Shown: positions 11,225 through 21,419 of the stretch, piece by piece
Numbering within the stretch: the first letter of the stretch is position 1
Layout: every line of letters begins with the position of its first letter
Assembly: GCF_004331995.1 (NCBI RefSeq)
Contig: NZ_SJDT01000003.1
Coordinates: 300,117-364,116 of the forward strand
Length of the DNA stretch: 64,000 nt
Direction of reading: 5' to 3'
DNA from: Arcanobacterium bovis
GTDB lineage: Bacteria > Actinomycetota > Actinomycetes > Actinomycetales > Actinomycetaceae
Position numbers and translations under genes: made by a program
Notes under the pieces: model-generated
Told to the model about the DNA's origin: nothing
The model's input: only the letters and a program-made list of their open reading frames with translations
Databases searched by the model: none

Positions 11225-12243
11225 TGTGTTCCTCCTGTGGAATCTCGAATAACAAGTTCGCCCGCGAACTCGAAACCTTCAGTGGACTTTGCTGCGCCGT
11301 TAGATTCGATGAGCTCAATGAGGCATTCAACCGCAGCAGCAGTGATTTCACGGATGGGCTGGCGATAGCTCGTGAGTGTGGGAGAAATCCATTCGCCCAG
11401 TTCAAGACCGTCGAATCCAGCGATGAGCACATCGGTGCCTACCAGGGCACCCGCTTGTTTCGCAGCTTTGATCGCACCAATCGCCATGAGGTCGTTATCA
11501 GCGAAAATCGCTTGCGGCCAGTGGTTTTTCTCTCCTGCGAAAAGTTCGGCGACGACGTCGTAACCAGATTGCGCAGTAAAGTCGCCTGCGATATTCAACA
11601 GCGCTTCCAAAGGAACTTGTGCTTCTTGGCAAGCGGCAATAACACCACGCTGACGCTGCTCGGTAATCGACAAGTCCTGTGGGCCTTGGATATGCACGAA
11701 CTTCTTTGGCGCGGTATGCAAGGCACCGAGCACATGCTGCACTACTTCGAATGCACCGCGCTCATTGGTGGCCGAGAATCGTGGCAGTGCGACGCCGTCG
11801 ACCTCACGATCGATTGCCACGATTGGCATCTTCCGCGTTGAGTTGAGCGAGGCTTGCATGTCCAATTCCGGCTGCCCGCCGACGAGCAATACACCATCAA
11901 CCATCGGCGCTCGGAACAGGTCGTAAGCCGCTTTGAGCGGCGTGTGGGAGATGGTCACATTCACTGCGAAGTTGTGGCGCTGAGCAACTTCAGTAGCCTG
12001 CTCGATCAAGGTTGGGAAGAAAGGGTTTTGGATAGAGTCGACGACGAAGCCAATCGTATCGGTGCGCGAGCGTCGCAAGTTTCGTGCCACTCGAGAAGGC
12101 TGATAGTCAAGCTCCTCGATTGCTTTTTCTACACGACGACGCAGTTCGTCAGCTACTGGCTTCGATCTGTTGAGCACGCGCGATACCGTGGCGGGTGATA
12201 CACCTGCCCGATTTGCTATGTCGCGTATTGCCACGTTCGTCAT
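11221..12243 (-). CDS. rbsR: LacI-family repressor of the ribose operon
   Basis: A 340-residue LacI/GalR protein, first gene of the rbs operon. The DNA-binding domain MTNVAIRDIANRAGVSPATV (1-20) continues SRVLNRSKPVADELRRRV and has the hinge helix PSRVARNLRRSRT (about 52-64). The periplasmic-binding-like sensor domain follows, including IQNPFFPTLIEQA and FADNDLMAIGAIKAAKQAG. The ATG at 12243 is preferred because GGAG stands 6 bases before it; ATGs at 12246 and 12255 are alternatives. It very likely binds the palindrome 12302-12317 and responds to ribose. Confidence 0.88.
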   Translation of the reverse strand: MTNVAIRDIANRAGVSPATVSRVLNRSKPVADELRRRVEKAIEELDYQPSRVARNLRRSRTDTIGFVVDSIQNPFFPTLIEQATEVAQRHNFAVNVTISHTPLKAAYDLFRAPMVDGVLLVGGQPELDMQASLNSTRKMPIVAIDREVDGVALPRFSATNERGAFEVVQHVLGALHTAPKKFVHIQGPQDLSITEQRQRGVIAACQEAQVPLEALLNIAGDFTAQSGYDVVAELFAGEKNHWPQAIFADNDLMAIGAIKAAKQAGALVGTDVLIAGFDGLELGEWISPTLTSYRQPIREITAAAVECLIELIESNGAAKSTEGFEFAGELVIRDSTGGTQ

Positions 12244-12301
12244 CATCGACTCCATGTTTTGTAGAGATTCTAAAAACCGACCACTGAACCTCCATCAGTT
12301 C

Positions 12302-12317
12302 AGGAAATCGATTTCCT
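12302..12317. promoter_or_regulatory. Probable RbsR operator
   Basis: AGGAAATCGATTTCCT is a perfect 16-base palindrome with the central CG characteristic of LacI-family operators. It sits just downstream of the predicted rbs promoter -10 box, where a bound repressor would block transcription. Confidence 0.8.
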
Positions 12318-12324
12318 AATGGGA

Positions 12325-12354
12325 AGTGTAGTTGCATGATCCACGTCACGTCAA
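12325..12354 (-). promoter_or_regulatory. rbs operon promoter
   Basis: On the minus strand, TTGACG (12354-12349) and TACACT (12330-12325) are 18 bases apart, immediately upstream of the RbsR operator. Confidence 0.55.
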
Positions 12355-12477
12355 GAGAAAAATTATTTTATGCCATTGTTCAGGAGTTTTAGCGCATTGG
12401 GATTTGGAATATCGCCGCACCTATAGTCGGTTCGAGGAGTGAACCCAACCGACCGCCCCTAACCGGCTTACAACAAA

Positions 12478-12530
12478 GGCTGACCGACAGGGTAACCACG
12501 CTATGTACGCGGCTACCCTGTCGGTCAGCC
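12478..12530 (-). terminator. Terminator after the LAKTG adhesin gene
   Basis: Perfect 17-base arms 12478-12494 and 12514-12530 (GGCTGACCGACAGGGTA type) around a 19-base loop. On the minus strand TTTGTTGT follows the stem. The 160 bases between here and the rbs promoter hold nothing else I can name. Confidence 0.82.
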
Positions 12531-12577
12531 TTGTTATAAAGGATAAGTGCTCGTTATAAACGCTTGGTTTTGTAAAC

Positions 12578-15500
12578 TTATGCTTGTTTTCTACGAACTA
12601 GCACGCCTGCGCCTAGCAGCATGAGTGCCGTCAGGAGCAATGCTATTGAGGTCGATCCAGTTTTAGCGAGAACTGATTCAACCACGTCCAACACTGGCGT
12701 TGGCGCTGGCGCTTCTGCCGGTGGCACTGCGACTGGTTTTGTGGTTTCTTGTTCGAGGATCACTGGCGTAGTTTGTACCGCGATATTGCCACTGGGAGTT
12801 GCCCGAGCAAGCATCGCCGAACGCACTTTTCCGTTGGCGATATCGGCTTTCGTCACAGTAACTTCCTCGATACATACAGCGCTCTTACCCGGTTCGAGCG
12901 CCGCCGCATCACAGCTGATCACTCGATCAACATTACCTGCAACTAGACCAGATCCATTGACGCTCGGATTGAGAACGCCCGTCAAAGAAGCGACTGAGCG
13001 CGTACCAGTATTAGTCACCGTATAGACGAACGTAACCGTTTCGCCCTCATCAGCTAGCTGATTTCCGTTCACATCGTCGAGCCGTACTTTCCCACTCAGC
13101 GATAACTCAGCGCGAGAATCGGTAGGTAACGAAGCAGTTTGTTTGCCCGTGGTGACGTTAACTTTGTTCACGCCCACGCCCGTTGTTTCCACAGCTCCTT
13201 GAACGGTACCTGCATCAACATCAGCTTGGGTAACGCTAACTGGCTGAGAGGAACACACCGCGGATTGTCCAGCACCAATCTTGCTCGGAGTGCAAGTCAT
13301 TGTGTAGCTACTTCCCGCGCTAGCCGTGAGCGCATCAACACTGACCGCACCAGTATTGATTACAGTCATGATCAGCTGCACGCTATCACCGGCATCAGCA
13401 AGCCCATCACCATCGACATCATCAACAAGTTTAAGCACCGTTGTACCTGTGATCTGCACGATCTGGCTCAGACCTGTGGTGGCCTGATGGGATAGGCTCG
13501 TCACCGCCGTACCGTCTGGATTCTTCCCCGACGCCGTCGCCGTATTAACGAGCGTCGCACCAGCGTCTATATCAGCTTGCGTGAGCTTCATATCAACCGG
13601 ATCACAATCTACGCTGGTCTTAGCACCTATCGTGGCAGGGCACGTCACCGTAATGCCACGATCTGCCAGATTCTGATCGGCAATAACTGGACTCGATACC
13701 GTCACATCACCCGTATTCGTTACCTTGAACGAGTAAGTTACCGTATCGCCAGGATCGCCAGCACCATTACTATTCACATCGCCCGTGAGCTTGGCTGTCT
13801 TAACGAGCACCAAGCCACTAACTTGAGACGTGGCGAGGGAAACCGGGAAATCACCAGCGCTCAGCTTCGTACTTGCTGGGCTAATACCCGTGGGATTAAG
13901 CGTGGTAGTAATCTTTCCTGAATCAATATCGGCCTGCGACGCCGCATACACGCCCGACTCACACGTCGTAGTGTCACCTGCTCCAAGAGATGTCTTGACA
14001 CATGTCATCGGTAGCGACGCGTTCGTTGACGCGACCCCTACCGTATTCAACGTGACACCGCCCGTGTTCACCACTGTGATCACAGCTTTGACTGTATCGC
14101 CAAGATCAATAACACCGTCACCATCAGCATCATTGACTAAAACCAGCGACGCATTATTCGCAGCAATACCTGCTGCTTGGTTCGTTGCGGTGTTCGTCGT
14201 CGAAACATTAGACGTCACATCCGCATTCAAACCAGTCACACCCGAAACACTCGCCGAATTGTTAATCGTGGCAAGAGTATCAACCTGCGGCGCGGACACT
14301 ATCATATCCACGCTCGTACAATTCACACTCGCTCCAGGCGCCACCGACGCCGGGCAGGTGAGAGTCAAACCTAGATCGGTGAGCATTTTATCGTCAAGCT
14401 TGAGGTTGTTGACTGTCTGGTCTCCCGTATTCGTCACCGCAAACGAATACGTCACCACATCATTAACATCAGCAAGACCATTACCATTGGCGTCCTTGGA
14501 CAGCACCGCTTGCTTATCCAGCTTAAGACCAATACCCGAAGCCAACGGCACGCTAAGCGTGCGCTGCACCGACGTCACCTTCTGCGACGCGTTATTGATC
14601 CCCGAGGCCGTCACCGCATCCAAATAGCTCTGCGCATCCACATCCGCCTGGCTAATCGTCGACGTTGTACTACACGTAGCTTGTGCTCCACCCGCCAAGG
14701 TAGTTGGGGTGCAGGTGACCGCACGTCCGTTGATCACGATATTGTTGAGCGTAGCACCACCAGTGTTTTTCACAACGTAATTCCACGTAACAGTTTCGCC
14801 CGCGTCACCTTTCCCATCGCCGTCTTTATCATTCAACACAAACGACGACGTCACATCAATCGCAGAAGGCATCACCGTGGCCGATGTCAAAGCAGTCTCA
14901 GTAATTTCATAAGCACTCGAACCAACAGGCACACTCGAACGAGCAACCGACGCATACGCCGTGCCAGTTGCATTGGCAGGTGCAGTGAGCTTCCACTGGA
15001 ACGACACAGACTTCCCAACAGACAGCACCGTAGCACCAGCCTTAAAACGCAGCGCCTTAACCGTAGAAAGATCAGCAGGTGCCGTCGACGTCCAATCATC
15101 CACACACCCAGCAACCGACGCATAAACCTCAGGCCGGCACGGATTAGAAGAAGTAGAATACTCTACCGTATACCCAGCAGGAACACTCGAAACTCCCGCG
15201 AACACCGGCGTCCACTGCGAACCATGCGCCAACGATTCATTCGAGGCAAGCAAACCATGATCCCCCACATACGGAAGCACCGCATACAACACCGCATCCT
15301 TATAATCCACAGCAGACGAATTACTCAACAACAAATCCTGCGCATACGTAGAACCAGGCTCAACCTGAGCGTCACGCATCGCAACACCGGCAGGATCAGT
15401 CAACAAATTAGTCGTCACCTGAGTAAGAGGAACATAGGTCAATGCCCCTGAGCTCCAGGGTAGCGCTGTTGTTGCTGCATTAGAATCCACATTATAGGTG

Positions 15501-17479
15501 TCGTTTGCATACATTCCAGGAAAAGGCTGCGACTGTAGTGGAACAGTCGTGTTTTGCCACAACAAGGCCTGATACGGGATATTAGATGCTGTTGTTGGAG
15601 CAGTGGGTATCACATTATAGGAAAATTTGAAATTTATCGGAGTCTTCGTATCAACCAACGGCGGCATTACGATATTGCTCCAATCAATATCCCATTGTGT
15701 ACCGCCCGATACAGCTTTACTCGTGATCGACAACGGCGCAACACTAGGAATCCCCGCTGTACCAGAAACGAAGGCCACCGATTTAGGATCAAATGCCAAA
15801 TTTGTCGGCAAAATAAACGAAACATGAGGCGCCAATGAAGCGGTGTACGACTCTTGAGATACCGTAAGTGAGTGACTAAAGGGCATGCCGACCATACTCT
15901 CGTTATACGATTGACCCGACATAATTGTGAGACGCCCACGCCATGATTCACACAGTGAAATAGTTTCATTATTAGGAATGGTTGTGGCAAGTACGGTGCC
16001 GTCACCGTAGGTCAGTTCTAACGAGCGCTGGAGGGTTGTGCTCGCGCCCGGCGTCGTACCAAGAGGGAACTTGCCACTATACTGAATCTGCAGATCATCG
16101 AGTGGAGAAGTAATGCCTCCGCCTACAATGAGACCAGTTGCAGTGACTTGCACCCAATCTAGTACACCACCAGAATCGGGCCATGCACCTGAATCAGTAT
16201 TTGGCGCGATATGTTTCGTACGCGTGGTCGTGTCCCCCACGTAGCGATACTCAATAACGAGATCAAGATTGGTTTTAAACGGTGTGACTACATTTGTGAG
16301 TGTCCAACTTCCACCCGTAGGCTGAGAAATCTTAAACACAGCCTTTGTGACATCCGCACCGTAAGTATCAAAACCGATTGATCCAGTATAACCTTGTTCA
16401 GGTTGCATACATTTCGTTCCAGAGCTCGCATGTACATTCGTATCCTGCGAGGTTTGATTCGGCACTGTACCTGACAACGTAGTGCTAAAAGTGGCAGTTT
16501 TCGTCACCTGGGTGCGCACTTGCGAACCAGAGGTCCAATCCTCAATATTTCCAACCCAGCGACCCGGAATCTGCACTGTTTGCCCGGCTGTAAAACGATC
16601 TTTTGGAAAAGTAATGTCCGCCGTGCACCACGCAAAATTACTGGGACTATATCCATACATCCCTGAAAGCCCTGGTCTCGCAGGAAGCGGGCATGTTAAC
16701 GTTCCGCCTGTTCCATCTGCGCCTGGGGTCCATACTGGAGTTCCATTCCAATTGTTTTCTATGAAAGGCAATACTGCACCGGCTGGAATATCGACGACGA
16801 ATTGCGAATCATACAGGTACAGCGCACCCACGCTGTTGCCCACCACCATATTAAAGGCATATTTGCCGGTGTTGCCAACGGCTAGATTAGCTGGCGAATA
16901 GGCTAAATTGATCTTCGCCTGATCAGTAGCTTGAGCAGTCACGTTAGCGTTAGTTGTAGCATTAGTGCTACCCGTGGCAGACATTGTGGCACTCAGAGTG
17001 AGAGTTTCACCGTTTCCATATCCACCATTAGTAGTGGTCAGCTCCACCACAAAAGAACCCGTTGTACCCGCAGCTAAATTGCCAGCATTCCAATTCATTA
17101 TCGAAGTATTAACGTATGATGTATTAATCTTGGCAGATGTTATAAGTTCAGAGAGAGTTTCTCCTTTTTGCCCGGCAACTTGAAAACTAATCTGCGAATT
17201 ATCACAGCTCGCCACACTACAGGTGTATGAAACTACGTATTTAACCGTCTCACCAGGCTTAAAAGTGCTTTGTTGCGGGGTGATAGACACGCTCATCTGA
17301 CCGCCGGCAGCAAAAGCAGGCAGTGCTGCACCAGAAAACATTCCAATAATTATTGCGAAACACAACCCTAAAACGCCGTATTTTCTACCGTTAGCTTTAC
17401 GGAAACCATATTTACCACTCAAAAAATGAACCAAGCTCGCCTTTTTCGGTTCGTCACTAAGAGAAGGGTAAGTACGCAT
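12578..17479 (-). CDS. Large LAKTG-anchored surface protein with six DUF11/DUF7507-like repeats
   Basis: A 1633-residue cell-wall protein. The N-terminus is a long signal with basic region and hydrophobic core (about 30-57), containing KYGFRKANGRKYGVLG, which resembles a YSIRK-G/S motif. Residues about 60-870 are beta-rich, with paired cysteines. Residues about 875-1580 hold six repeats of about 115 residues. Each opens with an acidic loop (DKDGDGKGD, DANGNGLAD, DADGDGVID, DVNSNGAGD, DVDGDGLAD, DVNGNQLAD), then a strand ending in NTG, then two spaced cysteines and SQADVDA-like text. The C-terminus is a proline-rich linker, LAKTG at 1604-1608, a hydrophobic helix and RRKQA. LAxTG is the motif of class E sortases of actinobacteria. 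An adhesin or stalk role is inferred. It is flanked by hairpins, so it is a single-gene unit. Confidence 0.85.
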   Translation of the reverse strand: MRTYPSLSDEPKKASLVHFLSGKYGFRKANGRKYGVLGLCFAIIIGMFSGAALPAFAAGGQMSVSITPQQSTFKPGETVKYVVSYTCSVASCDNSQISFQVAGQKGETLSELITSAKINTSYVNTSIMNWNAGNLAAGTTGSFVVELTTTNGGYGNGETLTLSATMSATGSTNATTNANVTAQATDQAKINLAYSPANLAVGNTGKYAFNMVVGNSVGALYLYDSQFVVDIPAGAVLPFIENNWNGTPVWTPGADGTGGTLTCPLPARPGLSGMYGYSPSNFAWCTADITFPKDRFTAGQTVQIPGRWVGNIEDWTSGSQVRTQVTKTATFSTTLSGTVPNQTSQDTNVHASSGTKCMQPEQGYTGSIGFDTYGADVTKAVFKISQPTGGSWTLTNVVTPFKTNLDLVIEYRYVGDTTTRTKHIAPNTDSGAWPDSGGVLDWVQVTATGLIVGGGITSPLDDLQIQYSGKFPLGTTPGASTTLQRSLELTYGDGTVLATTIPNNETISLCESWRGRLTIMSGQSYNESMVGMPFSHSLTVSQESYTASLAPHVSFILPTNLAFDPKSVAFVSGTAGIPSVAPLSITSKAVSGGTQWDIDWSNIVMPPLVDTKTPINFKFSYNVIPTAPTTASNIPYQALLWQNTTVPLQSQPFPGMYANDTYNVDSNAATTALPWSSGALTYVPLTQVTTNLLTDPAGVAMRDAQVEPGSTYAQDLLLSNSSAVDYKDAVLYAVLPYVGDHGLLASNESLAHGSQWTPVFAGVSSVPAGYTVEYSTSSNPCRPEVYASVAGCVDDWTSTAPADLSTVKALRFKAGATVLSVGKSVSFQWKLTAPANATGTAYASVARSSVPVGSSAYEITETALTSATVMPSAIDVTSSFVLNDKDGDGKGDAGETVTWNYVVKNTGGATLNNIVINGRAVTCTPTTLAGGAQATCSTTSTISQADVDAQSYLDAVTASGINNASQKVTSVQRTLSVPLASGIGLKLDKQAVLSKDANGNGLADVNDVVTYSFAVTNTGDQTVNNLKLDDKMLTDLGLTLTCPASVAPGASVNCTSVDMIVSAPQVDTLATINNSASVSGVTGLNADVTSNVSTTNTATNQAAGIAANNASLVLVNDADGDGVIDLGDTVKAVITVVNTGGVTLNTVGVASTNASLPMTCVKTSLGAGDTTTCESGVYAASQADIDSGKITTTLNPTGISPASTKLSAGDFPVSLATSQVSGLVLVKTAKLTGDVNSNGAGDPGDTVTYSFKVTNTGDVTVSSPVIADQNLADRGITVTCPATIGAKTSVDCDPVDMKLTQADIDAGATLVNTATASGKNPDGTAVTSLSHQATTGLSQIVQITGTTVLKLVDDVDGDGLADAGDSVQLIMTVINTGAVSVDALTASAGSSYTMTCTPSKIGAGQSAVCSSQPVSVTQADVDAGTVQGAVETTGVGVNKVNVTTGKQTASLPTDSRAELSLSGKVRLDDVNGNQLADEGETVTFVYTVTNTGTRSVASLTGVLNPSVNGSGLVAGNVDRVISCDAAALEPGKSAVCIEEVTVTKADIANGKVRSAMLARATPSGNIAVQTTPVILEQETTKPVAVPPAEAPAPTPVLDVVESVLAKTGSTSIALLLTALMLLGAGVLVRRKQA

Positions 17480-17783
17480 AAAAATCTCTTCCGAGTCATT
17501 TGAATAATCAATTAAACATTACCTTCTTGGTACTACGTTTTCCACGTAAAATATTAGCTCTGCCTCACATATCACTACGCTTGCCTCAGTCTGTTAATCG
17601 CCGTCGAAAACCTGACCAGGTTACAGATTATCTATTTGAATAAAAGCCTTTGGCCTTTAAGCCAGCCTTTCGCCCTTATCCCCTAAAACCCACCCCATCC
17701 CACAAACCGCTCCCACTACCTCCATCGCAAAACAAAAGGGAGCGCAGGTCATCGACCTGCGCTCCCTTTCGAGCACGCTAATA
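17480..17783. other. Intergenic region upstream of the adhesin
   Basis: About 300 bases, AT-rich near the adhesin start. It must hold the adhesin promoter. The inverted repeat AACCTGACCAGGTT at 17609-17622 is a possible operator. The sdhB terminator occupies the far end. I see no gene. Confidence 0.35.
17735..17769 (-). terminator. Rho-independent terminator after sdhB
   Basis: Perfect 15-base arms AAAGGGAGCGCAGGT (17735-17749) and complement (17755-17769). The minus strand continues TTTTGTTTTG, a good U-tract. Confidence 0.88.
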
Positions 17784-18515
17784 TCACATGGCTTTAATCA
17801 GATCACGGTTGAGAATCGAGATGAACTCAAGCGGAACTTCTTTCGGGCAAGCCGAAGCGCAAGCTCCAGTATTTGTACAACCGCCAAATCCTTCAGCATC
17901 ATGCTGAGAGAGCATATTTACAACACGCTCTTTACGCTCAGGCTGACCCTGTGGCAAAAGACCGAGGTGAACTACCTTAGCGGAAGTGAACAGCATTGCC
18001 GAACCATTCGGACAAGCAGCCACGCAAGCACCACAACCAATACATGCCGCGGCCTCAAAGGCCTTGTCGGCATTTTCCTTGCGAATTGGTGCAGCGTGTG
18101 CATCTGGAGCAGCTCCGGTATTCACGGAGATGTAACCACCTGCTTGCACGATACGATCAAGTGCCGAACGATCCACAACAAGATCGCGTAGCACTGGGAA
18201 TGCCGTTGAACGCCACGGCTCGATGGTAATGGTGTCGCCATCTTTGAAGTGACGCATGTGAAGCTGACACGTGGTGGTAACTTCCGGTCCGTGTGGATCG
18301 CCATTAATAACGATTCCACACTGACCACAAATTCCTTCGCGGCAGTCCGAATCGAAGGCAACAGGTTCCTTGCCCTCATCGAACAGCTCTTCGTTCAGCT
18401 GATCGAGCATCTCAAGGAACGATGCCTCTTCTTCAACATTCTGGATGGTGTGCGTCTCGAAGTGACCCTTATCTTGTGGGCCAGCCTGACGCCAATATTC
18501 GAGGTTAATTTTCAC
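17784..18515 (-). CDS. sdhB: Succinate dehydrogenase iron-sulfur subunit
   Basis: Carries electrons from SdhA flavin to the membrane quinone site. 243 residues. The [2Fe-2S] ligands are C58, C63, C66 and C83 ([10 protein letters not shown]...CQLH). The [4Fe-4S] motif [12 protein letters not shown] and the [3Fe-4S] motif [15 protein letters not shown] lie in the C-terminal half. The GTG at 18515 overlaps the sdhA stop (GTGA), and the protein then starts [12 protein letters not shown] like actinobacterial homologues; a longer in-frame start upstream would read through sdhA sequence. Membrane-associated, cytoplasmic face. Confidence 0.94.
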   Translation of the reverse strand: MKINLEYWRQAGPQDKGHFETHTIQNVEEEASFLEMLDQLNEELFDEGKEPVAFDSDCREGICGQCGIVINGDPHGPEVTTTCQLHMRHFKDGDTITIEPWRSTAFPVLRDLVVDRSALDRIVQAGGYISVNTGAAPDAHAAPIRKENADKAFEAAACIGCGACVAACPNGSAMLFTSAKVVHLGLLPQGQPERKERVVNMLSQHDAEGFGGCTNTGACASACPKEVPLEFISILNRDLIKAM

Positions 18516-20482
18516 TTGTAGCTCCGCTGCTTCATATGGACGAATTCGTAGTTGAGGTCTTCCTTGTGTAGGACTGGGGCTTCGCCGTCGCCAGCAAACT
18601 CCCACGCCGCCACGTAAGCGAACTTATCGTCGTGGCGGAGAGCTTCGCCTTCTTCCGTCTGCGATTCTGCACGGAAGTGTCCACCACAAGATTCTTCGCG
18701 GTGAAGAGCGTCGATACACATCAGCTCACCGAGTTCGAAGAAGTCCGCAACACGACCTGCCTTCTCCAATGCCTGGTTGAGCTCATCGGCCTTACCGGTC
18801 ACACGAACGTTCTTCCAGAAATCTTCGCGCAACGCACGAATCATACCGATAGCCTTCTTCAAGCCTTCCTCGGTACGCTCCATGCCGCAGTACTCCCACA
18901 TGATCTGACCCAATTCCTTGTGGAACGAATCGACCGAACGGTTTCCGTCGTTCGACATGAAGTGAGCGATACGATCGGTATTCTCCTTCTGGATTGCCTT
19001 GAGCTCAGTGTTCTCAGCATCAACTGCTGGGAATGGACCATCTGCCAAGTAATCGTTGATCGTATTAGGAAGAACGAAGTAGCCATCGGCCAAGCCCTGC
19101 ATAAGCGCCGAAGCACCCAAGCGGTTCGCACCATGATCCGAGAAGTTAGCTTCACCGGCAACAAACAGACCAGGAATCGTTGACTGCAAATCGTAATCAA
19201 CCCACAAGCCACCCATGGTGTAGTGCACTGCTGGGTAGATACGCATTGGCACTTCGTATGGGTTTTCACCGGTAATACGCTCATACATGTCGAAGAGGTT
19301 GCCGTACTTCGCAGACACCTGTGCCTTGCCCATGCGCTGAATTGGCTCAGCGAAGTCGAGGTAGACGCCGCGTGCAACGCCGTCGATCTCTGGACCTACG
19401 CCGCGACCTTCATCACACATATTCTTTGCTTGACGCGATGCAATATCGCGTGGCACGAGGTTACCGAACGATGGGTAGATGCGCTCCAAGTAGTAATCGC
19501 GATCCTCTTCAGGAATGTCACGCGGATCCTTCTTGGTGTCCTCAGCCTTCTTTGGAACCCAAATTCGACCATCGTTACGCAGCGATTCCGACATCAGCGT
19601 GAGCTTCGACTGCGAGCTACCATGCTGTGGAATACAGGTTGGATGGATCTGCGTGTAGCAAGGGTTACCGAAGAACGCGCCGCGGCGATGAGCACGCCAC
19701 ACTGCAGAACCGTTACATCCCATTGCGTTCGTGGAAAGGAAGAATACGTTTCCGTAACCACCGGAGGCAATGACGACGGCGTCCGCGATATGCGTTTCTA
19801 CCTCGCCAGTTACCATGTCGCGGGCAATGATGCCACGAGCACGGCCGTCAATGACGATCAGATCCACCATTTCGTGGCGGCTAAACAGCTCAACGGTGCC
19901 AGCCTTTGCTTGACGCATAAGTGCCTGGTATGCACCAATAAGAAGCTGCTGACCAGTCTGACCACGTGCGTAGAACGTACGGGAAACCTGCACACCACCG
20001 AACGAACGGTTGTCAAGCAGACCGCCGTATTCGCGAGCAAAAGGAACACCCTGCGCCACGCACTGATCGATAATATTTGCCGAAACCTCAGCCAAACGGT
20101 ACACGTTGGATTCACGGGCGCGGAAGTCGCCACCCTTGATGGTGTCGTAGAAGAGGCGGTAGGTGGAGTCGTTGTCGTTCTTGTAGTTCTTCGCAGCGTT
20201 GATACCACCCTGAGCGGCAATAGAATGCGCACGACGAGCGGAATCCTGGTAGAAGAACGCTTTGACGTTGTATCCCATTTCGCCCAAGGAAGCGGCGCCT
20301 GCGCCACCTGCAAGTCCCGTTCCGACGACGATGACGGAGAGCTTACGACGGTTCGCTGGGTTCACCAAGCGAGCGTCAAATTTACGCTGCTCCCAACGCT
20401 TTTCAAGCGGACCTTGTGGGGCTTTAGCATCAACAATAGCTTCGCCCTCACGATATAGACCCTTAATCAATGTTTCAGTCAT
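18512..20482 (-). CDS. sdhA: Succinate dehydrogenase/fumarate reductase flavoprotein subunit
   Basis: The 656-residue catalytic subunit with covalent FAD. The dinucleotide fold is [21 protein letters not shown] (about 49-69). [20 protein letters not shown] includes the FAD-linking histidine. Active-site elements include HPTCIP and the capping-domain arginine region [24 protein letters not shown]. Length and the GINAAKNY form are those of the Bacillus/Corynebacterium type that works with menaquinone. It lies 17 bases after sdhC. Confidence 0.96.
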   Translation of the reverse strand: MTETLIKGLYREGEAIVDAKAPQGPLEKRWEQRKFDARLVNPANRRKLSVIVVGTGLAGGAGAASLGEMGYNVKAFFYQDSARRAHSIAAQGGINAAKNYKNDNDSTYRLFYDTIKGGDFRARESNVYRLAEVSANIIDQCVAQGVPFAREYGGLLDNRSFGGVQVSRTFYARGQTGQQLLIGAYQALMRQAKAGTVELFSRHEMVDLIVIDGRARGIIARDMVTGEVETHIADAVVIASGGYGNVFFLSTNAMGCNGSAVWRAHRRGAFFGNPCYTQIHPTCIPQHGSSQSKLTLMSESLRNDGRIWVPKKAEDTKKDPRDIPEEDRDYYLERIYPSFGNLVPRDIASRQAKNMCDEGRGVGPEIDGVARGVYLDFAEPIQRMGKAQVSAKYGNLFDMYERITGENPYEVPMRIYPAVHYTMGGLWVDYDLQSTIPGLFVAGEANFSDHGANRLGASALMQGLADGYFVLPNTINDYLADGPFPAVDAENTELKAIQKENTDRIAHFMSNDGNRSVDSFHKELGQIMWEYCGMERTEEGLKKAIGMIRALREDFWKNVRVTGKADELNQALEKAGRVADFFELGELMCIDALHREESCGGHFRAESQTEEGEALRHDDKFAYVAAWEFAGDGEAPVLHKEDLNYEFVHMKQRSYK

Positions 20483-20499
20483 TTCTTATATCCCTATTC

Positions 20500-21237
20500 T
20501 TAAAGGAGTCCGAACAGGATCATGGTTGGCGGCGTCATGAATCCAACGATCAATGCGAATGCCACAATATCGCCGGTGATCTTGAATGCACGCTCGCGTT
20601 TGCGAGACGACAATCCAAGCGTTGCCAATGCCGACCACACACCGTGGCGCACATGCATAGCCACAGCAACCATCGCGATCAAGTAGAAAGCCCACAGCCA
20701 AGGCACCGAGAATCCGGCAACCACACGGTCGTATGGCTCCATAGCTGCATAGTTCTCTGCGCCAACCGAAAGGTGAAGCGTGGTGAATTGCAACAAGTGG
20801 AACACGATAAAGATTGCGAGGATGATTCCACCCCAACGCATCGTGCGTGCGGTGTAGGTTTGCCCTGCGCGCACCTTCTTTCCGGTGCTCACTTTGTATG
20901 CGCCACCGCGAGCCTTGTTAGCACGGCTCCACAGTGCGATCGCAGAGTATGCATGTCCGAGAATCGCAAGCAGCAAGAATGCGCGCATAAGCCATACGGC
21001 ACCCTTGTGCGGGAGAACCGGATAAAGCAAGTCATTCTGCAACCAGTGTGCATAGTGATTGAAAGCGTCTGCTCCGAGCAACATCTTGAGGTTGCCGTAC
21101 ATATGGAACAGCAAGAATAGGACAAAGATCAGGCCTGTACCGGCCATGAGCACTTTGAGCGCTACGGTCGTCTTACGGCCGCTATTGTTAATTACAGTTG
21201 AGTTAGCCACAATCCAAAAAATACCAGAATGCGGCAT
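20500..21237 (-). CDS. sdhC: Succinate dehydrogenase cytochrome b subunit (b558 family, 5 TM)
   Basis: A 245-residue membrane anchor with five hydrophobic helices. The histidines FHMYGNLK, GHAYSAIALW, FHLLQFTTLH and MHVRHGVWSAL are placed as in di-heme menaquinone-reactive SdhC of the b558 family. No separate sdhD is expected for this type, and none is present. It is the first gene of sdhCAB. A GTG at 21210 (VANSTVINN) is an alternative start; neither has a strong ribosome binding site. Confidence 0.9.
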   Translation of the reverse strand: MPHSGIFWIVANSTVINNSGRKTTVALKVLMAGTGLIFVLFLLFHMYGNLKMLLGADAFNHYAHWLQNDLLYPVLPHKGAVWLMRAFLLLAILGHAYSAIALWSRANKARGGAYKVSTGKKVRAGQTYTARTMRWGGIILAIFIVFHLLQFTTLHLSVGAENYAAMEPYDRVVAGFSVPWLWAFYLIAMVAVAMHVRHGVWSALATLGLSSRKRERAFKITGDIVAFALIVGFMTPPTMILFGLL

Positions 21238-21419
21238 GAAATTATCGGGCGTAAGTACCTAGAAAGGCTTATTTTTCGCCAATTCAGCCTTCACTCAAGA
21301 ACGTTATTTTTCAACCATGCGCTTTATTCCGCATACTCAAGCCAATTAAAACGACGACGAATGTGGCAGCTATTTTTGTGAGACTTTGTTTGCGTATTTC
21401 GTATCCGCACGGGAAACAG

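Noticed and set aside
14510..15451. Long plus-strand frames opposite the adhesin gene
   Set aside because: Arginine/serine-rich shadows of a repetitive coding region, with no ribosome binding sites or recognisable domains.
19223..20458. 411-codon plus-strand frame opposite sdhA
   Set aside because: Antisense of a fully conserved flavoprotein; composition and lack of motifs mark it as a shadow.
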